Assembly (NCBI RefSeq): GCF_003386095.1
Contig: NZ_QREG01000017.1
Location: forward strand, 1 to 64,000
Length of the DNA stretch: 64,000 nucleotides
From: Marinoscillum furvescens DSM 4134
GTDB lineage: Bacteria; Bacteroidota; Bacteroidia; Cytophagales; Cyclobacteriaceae
Direction: 5' to 3'
Position numbers and translations under genes: made by a program. The notes under the pieces are model-generated. The model had not been told where the DNA came from. It saw only the letters and a list, made by a program, of their open reading frames with translations, and searched no databases. Positions 13,362-22,859 of this stretch are shown here, piece after piece (the first letter of the stretch is position 1; each line of letters begins with the position of its first letter).

Positions 13362-16133
13362 TTACACCACTACGTTCACAATCTTCTTAGGCACCACGAT
13401 CACCTTTTTAGGTGTTTTGCCTTCGGTCCACTTCTGCACATTTTCGTTGGCGAGCGCCGTAGCTTCTATTTCCTCTTTGCTGAGGTCGGCGGCCATTTGC
13501 ACTTTTGCGCGCATCTTGCCATTAACCATGATCGGGTACTCAAAGCTGTCTTCTTTGAGGTGAGACTCATCAAAAGCAGGAAACTCAGCATCGAAAATGG
13601 TAGACTCATGACCAAGTAGACTCCAAAGCTCTTCTGCCTGGTGAGGAGCAAATGATGCCAACGCAATGGTCATCGGCTCCAGTATCGCTCGCTTGTTGCA
13701 TTTGAGGCTTTGTAGCTCGTTTACGGCTATCATAAAGTTACTAACCGAGGTGTTGAGCGAAAGGCGCTCTACGTCTTCTTCGATTTTCTTGAGGAGACCG
13801 TGAAGTACCTTCAGTTCGTCTTTTGTTGGAGCTGCATCCGATACGCTAAAGTTGTCGGACTTGTCGTGAAACAGCCCCCAGAACTTGCGGAGAAACTTGT
13901 ATACCCCTTCGATTCCGTTAGTATTCCAGGGCTTGCTTTGCTCGATAGGGCCGAGGAACATCTCATACATCCGAAGGGTGTCTGCACCATAGCGGCTTAC
14001 CAGGTCGTCAGGGTTTACCACATTGTACTTCGACTTGGACATCTTCTCCACTTCCCAGCCGCAGATGTATTTGCCGTCTTCCAGCACAAATTCGGCATCA
14101 GTCGCGTCGGGGCGGAATTTTTTGAACGCTTCGATATCCAATACATCGTCTTTTACGATGTTGACATCCACGTGTACCGCATAGCAGTCAAAATCTTTTC
14201 TCAGGCCATGAGAAACGTACTTATTTTCATTTTTCACACGGTACACAAAGTTTGATCTGCCCTGGATCATGCCCTGGTTTACGAGCTTTTTGGCATACTC
14301 ATCCACTTCGATGTAGCCCATGTCGTAAAGAAACTTCGTCCAGAAGCGAGAGTAGAGGAGGTGGCCGGTGGCGTGCTCGCTTCCACCCATGTAGAAATCT
14401 ACCTGCTTCCAGTATTTGAGGGCTTCTTCCGATGCAAAAGCCTCTTCGTTGGTAGGGTCCATGTACCGGAAAAAGTACCAACTAGAGCCTGCCCAGCCAG
14501 GCATGGTGGTGAGCTCGTAAGGATGACCGTCTGCAGAAGACCAGTTTTCGGCGCGTCCGAGAGGAGGTTCACCATCTTCAGTAGGGAGGTATTTGTCTAC
14601 TTCGGGGAGGTTGAGCGGGAGCTGGTCATCGTCCAGCAGGTAAGGCACTCCGTCTTTGAAGTATACCGGAATAGGCTCTCCCCAGTAGCGCTGGCGACCA
14701 AATATGGCATCACGAATGCGGTAGTTTACCTTAGGCGTACCAATGCCTTTTTCCACGATGTAGGCATTTGCTTTTTCGATGGCTTCCAATGGAGAAAGTC
14801 CGTCTAGCATGCCAGAGTTGATCATCTTTCCTTCTTTGGTGGGATCTGCCTCAGTGCCAGTCACCTTTTGCTGATCGATGATTTTTACGATAGGCAGGTC
14901 AAAATGCTTCGCAAAGTCAAAGTCGCGCTGGTCTCCGCTAGGTACAGCCATCACTGCTCCAGTACCGTATCCTGCCAGTACATAGTCTGCAATCCATACT
15001 GGTACCTTTTCTCCAGAAAATGGATTGATCACGTAGCTACCTGTAAACTCACCAGAGATGGTTTTCACATCACTCATGCGCTCACGCTCTGACTTGTTTT
15101 TGGCCATAGCCACATAGGCCTCTATTTTTTCTTTTTGCTCAGGAGTAGTCAGCTCCTCTACGATATCGGCCTCTGGCGCCAGCACCATAAACGTAACACC
15201 GTAGATGGTGTCAATACGCGTGGTAAACACCGTGATTTTCTTGTCGCTGTTTTCTATCTGGAAGTCCACCTCCGCACCATGAGATTTACCGATCCAGTTG
15301 CGCTGCATGTCTTTGATAGGCTCAGGCCAGTCTACAGTGTCTAGCCCGTCTATGAGACGGTCTGCATAGGCCGTGATGCGCATGCTCCACTGCGGCATGG
15401 TTTTTTTCACCACAGGGTGTCCACCTCTTTCAGAAAAGCCGTCTTTTACTTCGTCGTTGGAGAGTACTGTGCCTAGTTCAGGACACCAGTTTACGGTGGT
15501 CTCCGCTATGTAGGTGAGACGGTATTTGAGTAGCATTTTTTGCTGTTGCTGCTCGTCCCAGCTTTTCCAGTCTACTGCGGTAAAGGCTGGGGTATCTTCG
15601 TCGCACACGGCATTTACTTTCGAATTGCCGTTGGCCTCAAATTCCGCAATAAGTGTCTCGATGCGTTCGGCTTTGTCAGCGGTTTTATTGTACCAGCTAT
15701 TGAAAAGCTGCTTGAAGATCCACTGCGTCCATTTATAATAGGATGGGTCAGAGGTGCGAACTTCACGCGACCAGTCATAGCTAAAGCCCAAGCTAGTGAG
15801 CTGCTCCTTGTAGCGTGTGATGTTGGTCTCTGTAGTGATGGCCGGGTGTTGTCCGGTTTGGATAGCGTATTGCTCTGCAGGAAGGCCAAAAGCATCAAAA
15901 CCCATCGGGTGAAGTACGTTGTAGCCTTTTAGCCGTTTGAATCGGGAAATGATATCCGTGGCAATGTAGCCCAGCGGGTGTCCTACATGCAGCCCCGCGC
16001 CTGATGGGTAGGGAAACATGTCCAAAGCATAAAATTTAGGTTTTGAGGGATCGGTTTTTACTTTGTAGACGCCCTGGTCGTCCCAGTTTTTTTGCCACTT
16101 TTTTTCTATCTCTAAGTGCTTGTATTCAGCCAT
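13362..16133 (-). CDS. leuS: Leucine--tRNA ligase
   Basis: Charges tRNA-Leu with leucine in the cytoplasm. It has 923 residues from the start at 16133 ([19 protein letters not shown]); an upstream in-frame ATG at 16232 would add 33 residues that are not family-like. The HIGH signature is [14 protein letters not shown] (about residue 45), the CP1 editing region includes [19 protein letters not shown] and the [19 protein letters not shown] loop, and the catalytic core has [15 protein letters not shown]. The KMSKS loop is [16 protein letters not shown]. The insertion near 670-735 ([14 protein letters not shown] and following) is longer than in the E. coli enzyme, as commonly seen in Bacteroidota. 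Standalone transcription unit with its own terminator. Confidence 0.97.
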   Translation of the reverse strand: MAEYKHLEIEKKWQKNWDDQGVYKVKTDPSKPKFYALDMFPYPSGAGLHVGHPLGYIATDIISRFKRLKGYNVLHPMGFDAFGLPAEQYAIQTGQHPAITTETNITRYKEQLTSLGFSYDWSREVRTSDPSYYKWTQWIFKQLFNSWYNKTADKAERIETLIAEFEANGNSKVNAVCDEDTPAFTAVDWKSWDEQQQQKMLLKYRLTYIAETTVNWCPELGTVLSNDEVKDGFSERGGHPVVKKTMPQWSMRITAYADRLIDGLDTVDWPEPIKDMQRNWIGKSHGAEVDFQIENSDKKITVFTTRIDTIYGVTFMVLAPEADIVEELTTPEQKEKIEAYVAMAKNKSERERMSDVKTISGEFTGSYVINPFSGEKVPVWIADYVLAGYGTGAVMAVPSGDQRDFDFAKHFDLPIVKIIDQQKVTGTEADPTKEGKMINSGMLDGLSPLEAIEKANAYIVEKGIGTPKVNYRIRDAIFGRQRYWGEPIPVYFKDGVPYLLDDDQLPLNLPEVDKYLPTEDGEPPLGRAENWSSADGHPYELTTMPGWAGSSWYFFRYMDPTNEEAFASEEALKYWKQVDFYMGGSEHATGHLLYSRFWTKFLYDMGYIEVDEYAKKLVNQGMIQGRSNFVYRVKNENKYVSHGLRKDFDCYAVHVDVNIVKDDVLDIEAFKKFRPDATDAEFVLEDGKYICGWEVEKMSKSKYNVVNPDDLVSRYGADTLRMYEMFLGPIEQSKPWNTNGIEGVYKFLRKFWGLFHDKSDNFSVSDAAPTKDELKVLHGLLKKIEEDVERLSLNTSVSNFMIAVNELQSLKCNKRAILEPMTIALASFAPHQAEELWSLLGHESTIFDAEFPAFDESHLKEDSFEYPIMVNGKMRAKVQMAADLSKEEIEATALANENVQKWTEGKTPKKVIVVPKKIVNVVV

Positions 16134-16160
16134 GGATATCACATTTTTTTGTAAGGTGGC

Positions 16161-16168
16161 CAAAGTTA
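16161..16168 (-). promoter_or_regulatory. Promoter -7 box of leuS
   Basis: TAACTTTG on the minus strand, a full match to the Bacteroidota TAnnTTTG element, 28 bases upstream of the leuS start codon. The -33 box is weak. Confidence 0.5.
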
Positions 16169-16266
16169 AATTATGCCTTTGAAATGGGGGGTGTAATTCG
16201 GGGCTTTTACGGCAGGTTTCGCACAAAGTCATTACTTTCGTGGCTCATTTTTAAACGCAAATCAGT

Positions 16267-16971
16267 TTGATAGCAGTTGTTCGTGCATTAGGAGTGGTGA
16301 TCTGGAGTATATTGATGATAAGCTCCTCACTGGTGGTTCTGCTTTTTACCTGGAACACCCGCTGGCCTGTGGCCATGGCTCGCTGTATGTGGGCACCTGG
16401 GGTGCTATGGGTTTGTGGTATCCGGCTGGAGGTTTCTAGTGCCGCTCAGCTTACGGACGACTCCTATGTGTTTGTGGCCAACCATCAGAGTTATGTGGAT
16501 ATTCCGCTGTTGTTTCGAGCCATTCCTCACAACCTGCATTTTGTTGCAAAAAAAGAGCTAAAGAAAGTCCCATTTCTGGGGTGGTATATGATGGCTACAG
16601 GGATGATCTTCATCGATCGATCCAATAGAAACAAGGCCATCGAAAGTTTAAGACGGGCTGCCAGGCTGATTAGTAAAGGAAAAAGTGTGCTGATGTTTCC
16701 TGAGGGAACAAGGAGTAAAAACGGCCAGGTATCTCCGTTCAAAAAGGGTCCGTTTATGTTGGCAAAAGATGCAGGAGTGAAGGTGGTGCCAGTAGGTATA
16801 GACATGCCGGATCACACTTATCATGTAGGGCGCTTTGGGGTTACTCACGTGAAAGTGGCGATAGGAGCACCAGTGACGTATGAGCAAGATGAGCACGTGT
16901 CTAAGCTCATAGATGCAGTGCATGCTCAGGTAGAGCAGCTTTCTGCTCGTGGCGTCCGTGTTAGTGGCTAA
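16267..16971 (+). CDS. 1-acyl-sn-glycerol-3-phosphate acyltransferase (PlsC family)
   Basis: Transfers an acyl chain to lysophosphatidic acid to form phosphatidic acid in membrane lipid synthesis. It has 234 residues. An N-terminal membrane segment (VVIWSILMISSSLVVLLFTW) precedes the catalytic NHQSYVD (HX4D) motif, then FVAKKELKKVPFLGWYM, FIDRSNRNKAIESL, and the FPEGTRSKNG phosphate-binding motif. Only a TTG at 16267 fits as start, because an in-frame TAA lies at 16252 and no ATG precedes the first helix. It is divergent from leuS with a 133-bp shared promoter region (TACTTTCG near 16231 may be its -7 box). Its 3' end meets bcp convergently with an 11-bp overlap. Confidence 0.88.
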   Translation: MIAVVRALGVVIWSILMISSSLVVLLFTWNTRWPVAMARCMWAPGVLWVCGIRLEVSSAAQLTDDSYVFVANHQSYVDIPLLFRAIPHNLHFVAKKELKKVPFLGWYMMATGMIFIDRSNRNKAIESLRRAARLISKGKSVLMFPEGTRSKNGQVSPFKKGPFMLAKDAGVKVVPVGIDMPDHTYHVGRFGVTHVKVAIGAPVTYEQDEHVSKLIDAVHAQVEQLSARGVRVSG

Positions 16972-17428
16972 CCAAATCGAGGGCCTTCATGGCCTCTTCT
17001 ATGTGGCGGGATGCTCTGGTAGCTGAATTAAAGGTAGAGACCAGCCGGCCTTCCTTATTGAATACGAAAGTAACCCTTCCCGGAAGTAGCCCCAGTAGGT
17101 TTCTAGGCACCCCAAATGCCTTTTCAGCCAGATGATTGGTGTCGCTTAGTAAAGTGAAATTGAGTTTGTATTTGCTTTTAAAGGCCTTGTGAGACCCTAC
17201 CGAATCAGCACTGATTCCGATGATTTTAGCACCAGCATCTGTGAATTCTTCGTATTTATCGCGAAAGCCACACGCCTCGGTAGTGCACCCCGGCGTATCG
17301 TCTTTCGGGTAGAAATAGACTACTAATGCCTGCTTCCCCACATAACTTCTCAAGTCGATCAAATGACCGTCCTGGTCCTTTAGCGAAACATCTGGAATCA
17401 TTTCGCCTTCTCTTAGCATTTTGCCCAT
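16961..17428 (-). CDS. bcp: Thioredoxin-dependent thiol peroxidase (BCP/PrxQ)
   Basis: Reduces hydrogen peroxide and organic hydroperoxides in the cytoplasm using thioredoxin. It has 155 residues. The peroxidatic cysteine lies in FYPKDDTPGCTTEACGFRD, and the second cysteine five residues later (TEAC) is the resolving position of many BCPs. Downstream are VIGISADSVGSHKAF-type segments, the LLSDTNHLAEKAFGV motif and TFVFNKEGRLV. An alternative start three codons in (MLREGEMIPDV) is equally good. Minus strand, 17 bp downstream of the MMPL exporter gene, so the two may share a transcript. Confidence 0.92.
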   Translation of the reverse strand: MGKMLREGEMIPDVSLKDQDGHLIDLRSYVGKQALVVYFYPKDDTPGCTTEACGFRDKYEEFTDAGAKIIGISADSVGSHKAFKSKYKLNFTLLSDTNHLAEKAFGVPRNLLGLLPGRVTFVFNKEGRLVSTFNSATRASRHIEEAMKALDLVSH

Positions 17429-17445
17429 ACTTCTATCAACTGTTA

Positions 17446-19692
17446 CTACCGCTGGTTGTTTTTACAGAAATAATGTAATAAAAGTGGCAGCAAAGTTAAG
17501 TCTGTTAGCAATGCCACCAATAAAGATATCGATAAAAATAGCCCAAGAAAGTGTGTGGCTCCAAAGGAGGATGTTATGAACAGGGAAAATCCTGTTACCA
17601 CCACCAGTGTGGTAAGGATCAATGCTGTTCCGGCGGTTTTGTAGGTATAGACCAAACGCCAAACGGGGTGCTTCACCGGAGCTCTCTGATATACGGCTAC
17701 AAAATGGATGGTGTCGTCTACAGCTATTCCAAATGCTATAGCAAAGATGATAGACGTGGTGAGCTGCAAAGTGATACCTGTGATTCCCATGTATCCTGCA
17801 ACTATGATGAGGGGTAGAGCATTTGGGAGCAAGCTCAATAAGGCGATTTTTACAGACCTAAAGTACATCCCAAGGATCAATCCGATAATACCGATACCAA
17901 TGGCAAGCCCTTGCAGCAGGTGTGTAGCCAGCAGTTGGTGACTTTTGTCTATGAGGTGCGTAGTGCCAGTAAGCTGATAGCGAAGCACGGAGGTATCAAC
18001 CTGCCTTTGGAGATATTGTAGAAGTTCGTTGTTTCGCTGGATGGTCTCACGCGAACCATACTCTGGGATAAATCCTGCAAATCGGCCATAGCTACCATCT
18101 GCAGTGATCAGAGCGGGAGATTGCTTTTTATTGAGCAAACGTCGTGCGTTTTGTACGGCCTGGCGATGGTCGGTTTTAGTCTCAGGGAGACGAAAGTGGT
18201 GCGGCAATCCCCCGAGGTTAATTTGATGGCCATATTTGAGTAGCGATACGGGTGACCACAGCTGCTCCATGCCGTAGATTTCGTGCAGGTACGTGGCTAT
18301 TTTGGCAAGTTCTGCCGCTACAGATTGTTCCCAGAGCGTTTGCGTACTGTCTGCAGGCCATATGGCCAGTTCCCACGGTTTGGACCCACCAAAAGTCTGG
18401 TCTACATAGTCAAAATCAATTCTCGTAGGGGATTCCGCAGGTAAGTCGCCAAGCAGGTAAGCATCGGTTTTGAGCTCACTGATCCCCCAGGCGGCAACTG
18501 CTATGCATACAAAAGCTCCTACGGAAATTGCTCGCTGATGTCGGAGTGTCAAGAGTGCGAGGAATGTCATTTTTGGAGAATGCGTCTGTTGTTTTTTCTG
18601 ATCACCAGAAATAATCAATGGCCCAAACAGGAAGGTGACCACAAAGGCCAGTAGTACGCCAATGCCTGCAAATAGGCCGAGCTCCTGAACGGGCACTGTA
18701 TTGATCGTAAACAAGCTGAAAAAACCCGTAGCAGTGGTGATGGACGTCAAAAAGGTGGGGATAAAGACTTTTTGCGCTCCCTGCTGAAGCTTACCAATAT
18801 GCCCCTGAGCAGGTGCTTTGCGGTAGCTATGCAGCAAATGAATGGCATCTGAGGAAGACACAAACAGTATGATAGGTGGTATGAGCGAACCAAGAATGGT
18901 CAGGCTAAACCCAAGGCCAGCCATTAGGCCTAAAAGCCACAATAACGTGGTGAGACTGATCAGGTACGGTAGCAGCGCTGATTTTAAGGACCTAAAGATC
19001 CACAGCAGCAAACAAAAGCTAATGGCTAAGGCCGCTATAAGGAAGAGGGAGAAGTCCTTTTGGATGTAGGTGATGAACTCGTTTTGAGCTGTGAGTTTTC
19101 CTATCAGTCGGTAGCGGAGGTCGGTAGTTTGGAGCAAAGCATTCACTTGCTCCAGGTATTGTGCTGCCGCTTCGGGGGTGGTGAAGTGGTTGTGCTGCAC
19201 CTGCAAGAGCATAGACTGACCATTCTCTCCGAAGAACATCCTATAGAGCGGATGGCTAAAAATGCGTGCACTGTCTGCAGGTAGTTTTTCTGGATCATTG
19301 ATATGGATCAGTGGAAATGCCGTCAGGCCCATTGGTCCTTTGATCAGGTGCTGCATAGTGGTGGGCGAGAGTACACTTTTGGTTCCCTTCAGCTTTGCTA
19401 TGGTTTTGGTGAGTGAGTCTGCAGCCATTAAGGTCTCAGGGGTGAAAAGCGGAGAGCTTTCCAGGACCAGAAGTAGGTAGTCATTGTCGTACCCAAATCG
19501 ATCCAGGTGTTTTTCATAGAACGCAATTTCCGGGTCATTTCTGGGGAAAAACTTTTCAAACTCAAAATCGGCCTTTAAGCGGGGTAGCTGCCACGCCGCC
19601 AGTATCGATATACTCAGCCATAGTATTACCAGTGACCACCGGAATCTACCACTCCTGAAGTTTTCAAAGTACTTATTGAGATAAGCTTTCAG
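17446..19692 (-). CDS. RND superfamily MMPL-type exporter (start codon unclear)
   Basis: Inner-membrane transporter of the MMPL/HpnN-like branch, about 748 residues. It has two repeats, each with a large extracytoplasmic loop and a cluster of membrane helices (first cluster FLIAALAISFCLLLWIF and following, second GLAIGIGIIGLILGMYF to LLTDLTLLPLLL). Family motifs include SLIPPIILFVSSSDAIHLLHSY and FGIAVDDTIHFVAVY. A frame starting at the ATG 19428 would lack the first membrane helix, yet the conserved N-terminus (LKAYLNKYFENF, RFRWSLVILWLSISILAAWQLP, FEFEKFFPRNDPEIAFYE) is intact upstream in the same frame. That region has no ATG, GTG or TTG after the in-frame TAA. CTG at 19692 is the most plausible start. 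Substrate unknown; lipids or hopanoids are usual for the branch. Confidence 0.75.
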   Translation of the reverse strand: MKAYLNKYFENFRSGRFRWSLVILWLSISILAAWQLPRLKADFEFEKFFPRNDPEIAFYEKHLDRFGYDNDYLLLVLESSPLFTPETLMAADSLTKTIAKLKGTKSVLSPTTMQHLIKGPMGLTAFPLIHINDPEKLPADSARIFSHPLYRMFFGENGQSMLLQVQHNHFTTPEAAAQYLEQVNALLQTTDLRYRLIGKLTAQNEFITYIQKDFSLFLIAALAISFCLLLWIFRSLKSALLPYLISLTTLLWLLGLMAGLGFSLTILGSLIPPIILFVSSSDAIHLLHSYRKAPAQGHIGKLQQGAQKVFIPTFLTSITTATGFFSLFTINTVPVQELGLFAGIGVLLAFVVTFLFGPLIISGDQKKQQTHSPKMTFLALLTLRHQRAISVGAFVCIAVAAWGISELKTDAYLLGDLPAESPTRIDFDYVDQTFGGSKPWELAIWPADSTQTLWEQSVAAELAKIATYLHEIYGMEQLWSPVSLLKYGHQINLGGLPHHFRLPETKTDHRQAVQNARRLLNKKQSPALITADGSYGRFAGFIPEYGSRETIQRNNELLQYLQRQVDTSVLRYQLTGTTHLIDKSHQLLATHLLQGLAIGIGIIGLILGMYFRSVKIALLSLLPNALPLIIVAGYMGITGITLQLTTSIIFAIAFGIAVDDTIHFVAVYQRAPVKHPVWRLVYTYKTAGTALILTTLVVVTGFSLFITSSFGATHFLGLFLSISLLVALLTDLTLLPLLLHYFCKNNQR

Positions 19693-19838
19693 TGTTTGAT
19701 TTTTTAAGTTTTAATTTAGCGAATGTAAAAAACCTAAGAAGGATCCGCGCGTAAGCAAAGGATGAATTTAGTGATCTTCTCAGGAATTTTAGCAAGTGCT
19801 TCTTCTGCAGCGCTTCAAACTCATAAATATCTCATAAA

Positions 19839-20633
19839 ATGAAGCAATACCTTGATTTGATGCAACATATTCTGGACCATGGTGTGGATAAAGGCGACCG
19901 TACAGGCACGGGTACCCGGAGCATCTTTGGTCATCAAATGAGGTTTAACCTGCAGGAAGGTTTTCCACTGGTGACTACCAAAAAGGTGCACCTTCGCTCC
20001 ATTATTCATGAGTTGCTATGGTTTATCAAGGGGGATTCAAACATCAAATACCTGAATGAAAATAAGGTGTCTATTTGGGATGAATGGGCAGACGAAAATG
20101 GTGATCTCGGGCCTGTCTATGGTGTGCAGTGGCGCAGTTGGATGAAGTCAGACGGTAGTACGGTAGATCAGCTCACTCAGCTGATAGATACCATCAAGAA
20201 CAACCCGAACTCGAGGCGTATGATCATCAGTGCGTGGAATGTGGGCGAAATTGAAAAGATGGCTTTGCCACCCTGTCATACGCTGTTTCAGTTTTACGTA
20301 GCAGATGGAAAGCTCAGCTGTCAGCTGTATCAGCGCAGTGCAGATGTGTTTTTGGGAGTGCCTTTCAATATTGCGTCATATGCCTTGTTTACGATGATGA
20401 TCGCCCAGGTTTGTGATTTGGAACCGGGAGATTTCGTGCATACCTTTGGTGACACGCATATTTATTCCAACCACTTTGAGCAGGCAAAGCTGCAGCTCAC
20501 CCGCGAGCCGAGACCTTTGCCCGTTATGAAACTCAACCCCGAAGTAAAGAGTATTTTTGATTTTAAATACGAGGACTTTACGCTAGAAGGCTACGATCCG
20601 CATCCGCATATCAAAGCGGCTGTGGCTGTGTAG
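19839..20633 (+). CDS. thyA: Thymidylate synthase
   Basis: Converts dUMP and methylene-tetrahydrofolate to dTMP and dihydrofolate. It has 264 residues, the length of the E. coli enzyme. Visible hallmarks are the dUMP phosphate-binding [11 protein letters not shown] (21-31), [16 protein letters not shown], the catalytic [12 protein letters not shown] with Cys146, the [18 protein letters not shown] folate/nucleotide region and the HIYSNH motif. The C-terminus IKAAVAV is the closing segment over the active site. Single start at 19839. It is followed 58 bp later by sdaAB. No dihydrofolate reductase gene is adjacent. Confidence 0.97.
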   Translation: MKQYLDLMQHILDHGVDKGDRTGTGTRSIFGHQMRFNLQEGFPLVTTKKVHLRSIIHELLWFIKGDSNIKYLNENKVSIWDEWADENGDLGPVYGVQWRSWMKSDGSTVDQLTQLIDTIKNNPNSRRMIISAWNVGEIEKMALPPCHTLFQFYVADGKLSCQLYQRSADVFLGVPFNIASYALFTMMIAQVCDLEPGDFVHTFGDTHIYSNHFEQAKLQLTREPRPLPVMKLNPEVKSIFDFKYEDFTLEGYDPHPHIKAAVAV

Positions 20634-20691
20634 TGTTTGCTTTTTAGCAAACGGTTAGCGTAATTCGAAAGATCATAAACAACACCCCAAA

Positions 20692-21369
20692 ATGTCGGAA
20701 AGAAGTAGCGTCTTTGATATGATCGGTCCGGTAATGATCGGTCCGAGCAGTTCTCATACTGCTGGCGTGGTACGCATAGGCCGAGTGGCTAGAAAAATCC
20801 TCGGATCGGCTCCAAAAGAGGCGGTCATTACCTTTTACAATTCCTTTGCCAGAACCTTTGAGGGACACGGTAGCAATCGTGCAATATTGGGTGGACTCAT
20901 GGATTTTCATACGGATGATGAGCGCATCAAAGAAGCCCTGGATCTGGCCAAAGAGCAGGAAATAAACTATAAGTTTCGCTCAGTAGGCAATGCCAATACA
21001 CTACACCCCAATACTGTAAGGCTATTTCTGAAAAGTGACGATGGTCAAACCGAAGTGGTGGGAGAGAGCAGAGGAGGAGGCGTCATTCGCATACGAGAGG
21101 TCAATGGCTTTGATTGCAATTTCACTGCCAGCTCACATACGCTCATCGTTCATGCAGATGATCAGAAAGGGAGCATTGCGTTTATTTCGGATGTGCTGTC
21201 ACATGACGATTGCAATATCGCTACGATGACGGTGTCTCGAAAAGGTAAAAACGATCTGGCATGCCTTGTTTTTGAGATGGACTCTGGCTTAAAGCCGTTA
21301 ACTTTAGAATATATTCGTAACCTAAACTGGGTTCGGTCAGTCATTTACATACCAGATATCGATCAATGA
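20692..21369 (+). CDS. sdaAB: L-serine dehydratase, beta subunit
   Basis: Small subunit of the iron-sulfur L-serine dehydratase, which deaminates serine to pyruvate. It has 225 residues. SSVFDMIGPVMIGPSSSHTAG is the family signature of the beta domain, followed by VTFYNSFA and FEGHGSNRAILGGLMDF-type segments. The C-terminal part from about 150 (HTLIVHADDQKGSIAFISDVLSHDDCNIATMTVSRKG) is an ACT domain, expected to hold regulatory or structural serine-binding sites. The alpha subunit with the cysteine ligands is not next to it, so the enzyme must be completed by a gene elsewhere. Lies between thyA and the efflux pair. Confidence 0.93.
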   Translation: MSERSSVFDMIGPVMIGPSSSHTAGVVRIGRVARKILGSAPKEAVITFYNSFARTFEGHGSNRAILGGLMDFHTDDERIKEALDLAKEQEINYKFRSVGNANTLHPNTVRLFLKSDDGQTEVVGESRGGGVIRIREVNGFDCNFTASSHTLIVHADDQKGSIAFISDVLSHDDCNIATMTVSRKGKNDLACLVFEMDSGLKPLTLEYIRNLNWVRSVIYIPDIDQ

Positions 21370-21393
21370 CCGCACTAAATATTTGATTCATTT

Positions 21394-22845
21394 ATGAAAT
21401 TAACCGTCCTAATCACTTGTACATTGCTAGGAGCATTCACCAGCTTCGGGCAGTCAGACTCAGTGCGTATACTCGACCTGCAGGAGTGTATCACTATAGC
21501 CATTGACAATAACCTTTCGGTAAAACGCAGCCAACTCCAGCAGGAGGGAGCGGCAGTAGACTTGCGCCAGGCCCGTGCAGGGCGATTGCCCAACCTAAAT
21601 GTAGGTGGCGGCTATGGCTATAACTGGGGGCGATCCATTGACCCCACAACCAACCAGTTCATTTCGCAGCAGATCAACTTCACAGGGCTGAATGGTAGCT
21701 CCAATGTAACGCTGTTCAATTGGTTTAGAATCACCAATTCGATCAAGCAAAGCCAGCTGAGCTACGAGTCTGCAGAATACGACGTAGAGCGAGCCAAAAA
21801 CGACATTTCGTTAAACATTATCATCTTTTACCTCAATGTTATATTTAATCGGGAGCTACTGGAAAATGCAGAATACCAGCTGCAGTCTAGTCAGGAGCAG
21901 CTAGACCGTACCAAAAAACTAGTAGCAGGCGGAGCACTGCCACGTACCAGTGAGTTGGAGCTCATCTCACAGGTAGCTACCAATGAAGTGAATCTGGTCA
22001 ATGCCGAAAACAACTTAAACCTGGCTTTACTAAGCCTAAAGCAAGCCATGCTTATTCCTGCAAGTCAGGAGGTAGAGCTGGTAGTGCCGGAACTTGAATT
22101 AGAATCTGGGGAAGAACTGGGCATATCATCTGATGAGGTATTTGAGGCCGCGCTAAAAGCCATGCCTGAAATCCAGAGCGCACAGCTACAGGTGCAGGCT
22201 GCAGCCATGGGAGTAAAAGTGGCAGAAGCAGGCTATGCACCGAGTTTGTCACTCAATGGTAGTTTTAGTACCAACTACTCCGACGCGGCGGATAGAGCTC
22301 GACCAATTTTTGAGGGTACAGTGACCACTACTACACCAATTGGCTATGTGCAGGATGCCCCTTCTCAAACGGTAGTCGCAGATATAGAGCAGCCCAATAT
22401 CGTGGGCGAAGACCCGGATTTTACCATGGGTGAGCAGTTTCGCGAAAATTTAAGCAATCAACTCTCCATTAACCTATCTGTACCTATTTTCAATAGATTA
22501 AGTGCTTCGTCCAATGTGCAGCGGGCAAAAATCTCTTTGCAGCAAGCTGAAATAGCGGTAACCGAACAAAAAAATATTTTACGTCAAACGATAGAAACCG
22601 CCTACAATGATGCCTATGCTGCATCCAAAACCTATCAGGCGTCCAATCGTCAGGTAGAAGCACTGGAAGAAACCTTTCGATCGGTAGAAAACCAATACAA
22701 CCTGGGAGCTGCCAATTTTACGGACTATCAGGTAGCGTCCAACAACCTTTTTCAGGCCAAATCTGATCTGGTCAGAGCGAAGTTTGACTTCATTTTTAAA
22801 AAGAAAATTCTTGATTTCTATCAGGGCAAATCCTTACAGTTTTAA
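21394..22845 (+). CDS. TolC-family outer-membrane efflux protein
   Basis: Outer-membrane channel of a tripartite exporter. It has 483 residues with signal peptide MKLTVLITCTLLGAFTSFG. The two OEP repeats are visible: the first with LDLQECITIAIDNNLSVKRSQLQQEGAAVDLRQARAGRLP and an amphipathic barrel segment (GGGYGYNWGRSID), the second with EAALKAMPEIQSAQLQVQAAAMGVKVAEAGYAPSLSL and SVPIFNRLSASSNVQRAKI. The periplasmic coiled coils are Ala/Gln/Glu rich. The insert TTTTPIGYVQDAPSQTVVADIEQPN near 310-335 is an acidic loop. The gene is followed 14 bp later by the adaptor, indicating an operon. Confidence 0.93.
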   Translation: MKLTVLITCTLLGAFTSFGQSDSVRILDLQECITIAIDNNLSVKRSQLQQEGAAVDLRQARAGRLPNLNVGGGYGYNWGRSIDPTTNQFISQQINFTGLNGSSNVTLFNWFRITNSIKQSQLSYESAEYDVERAKNDISLNIIIFYLNVIFNRELLENAEYQLQSSQEQLDRTKKLVAGGALPRTSELELISQVATNEVNLVNAENNLNLALLSLKQAMLIPASQEVELVVPELELESGEELGISSDEVFEAALKAMPEIQSAQLQVQAAAMGVKVAEAGYAPSLSLNGSFSTNYSDAADRARPIFEGTVTTTTPIGYVQDAPSQTVVADIEQPNIVGEDPDFTMGEQFRENLSNQLSINLSVPIFNRLSASSNVQRAKISLQQAEIAVTEQKNILRQTIETAYNDAYAASKTYQASNRQVEALEETFRSVENQYNLGAANFTDYQVASNNLFQAKSDLVRAKFDFIFKKKILDFYQGKSLQF

Positions 22846-22859
22846 TCATCCAAATCACC

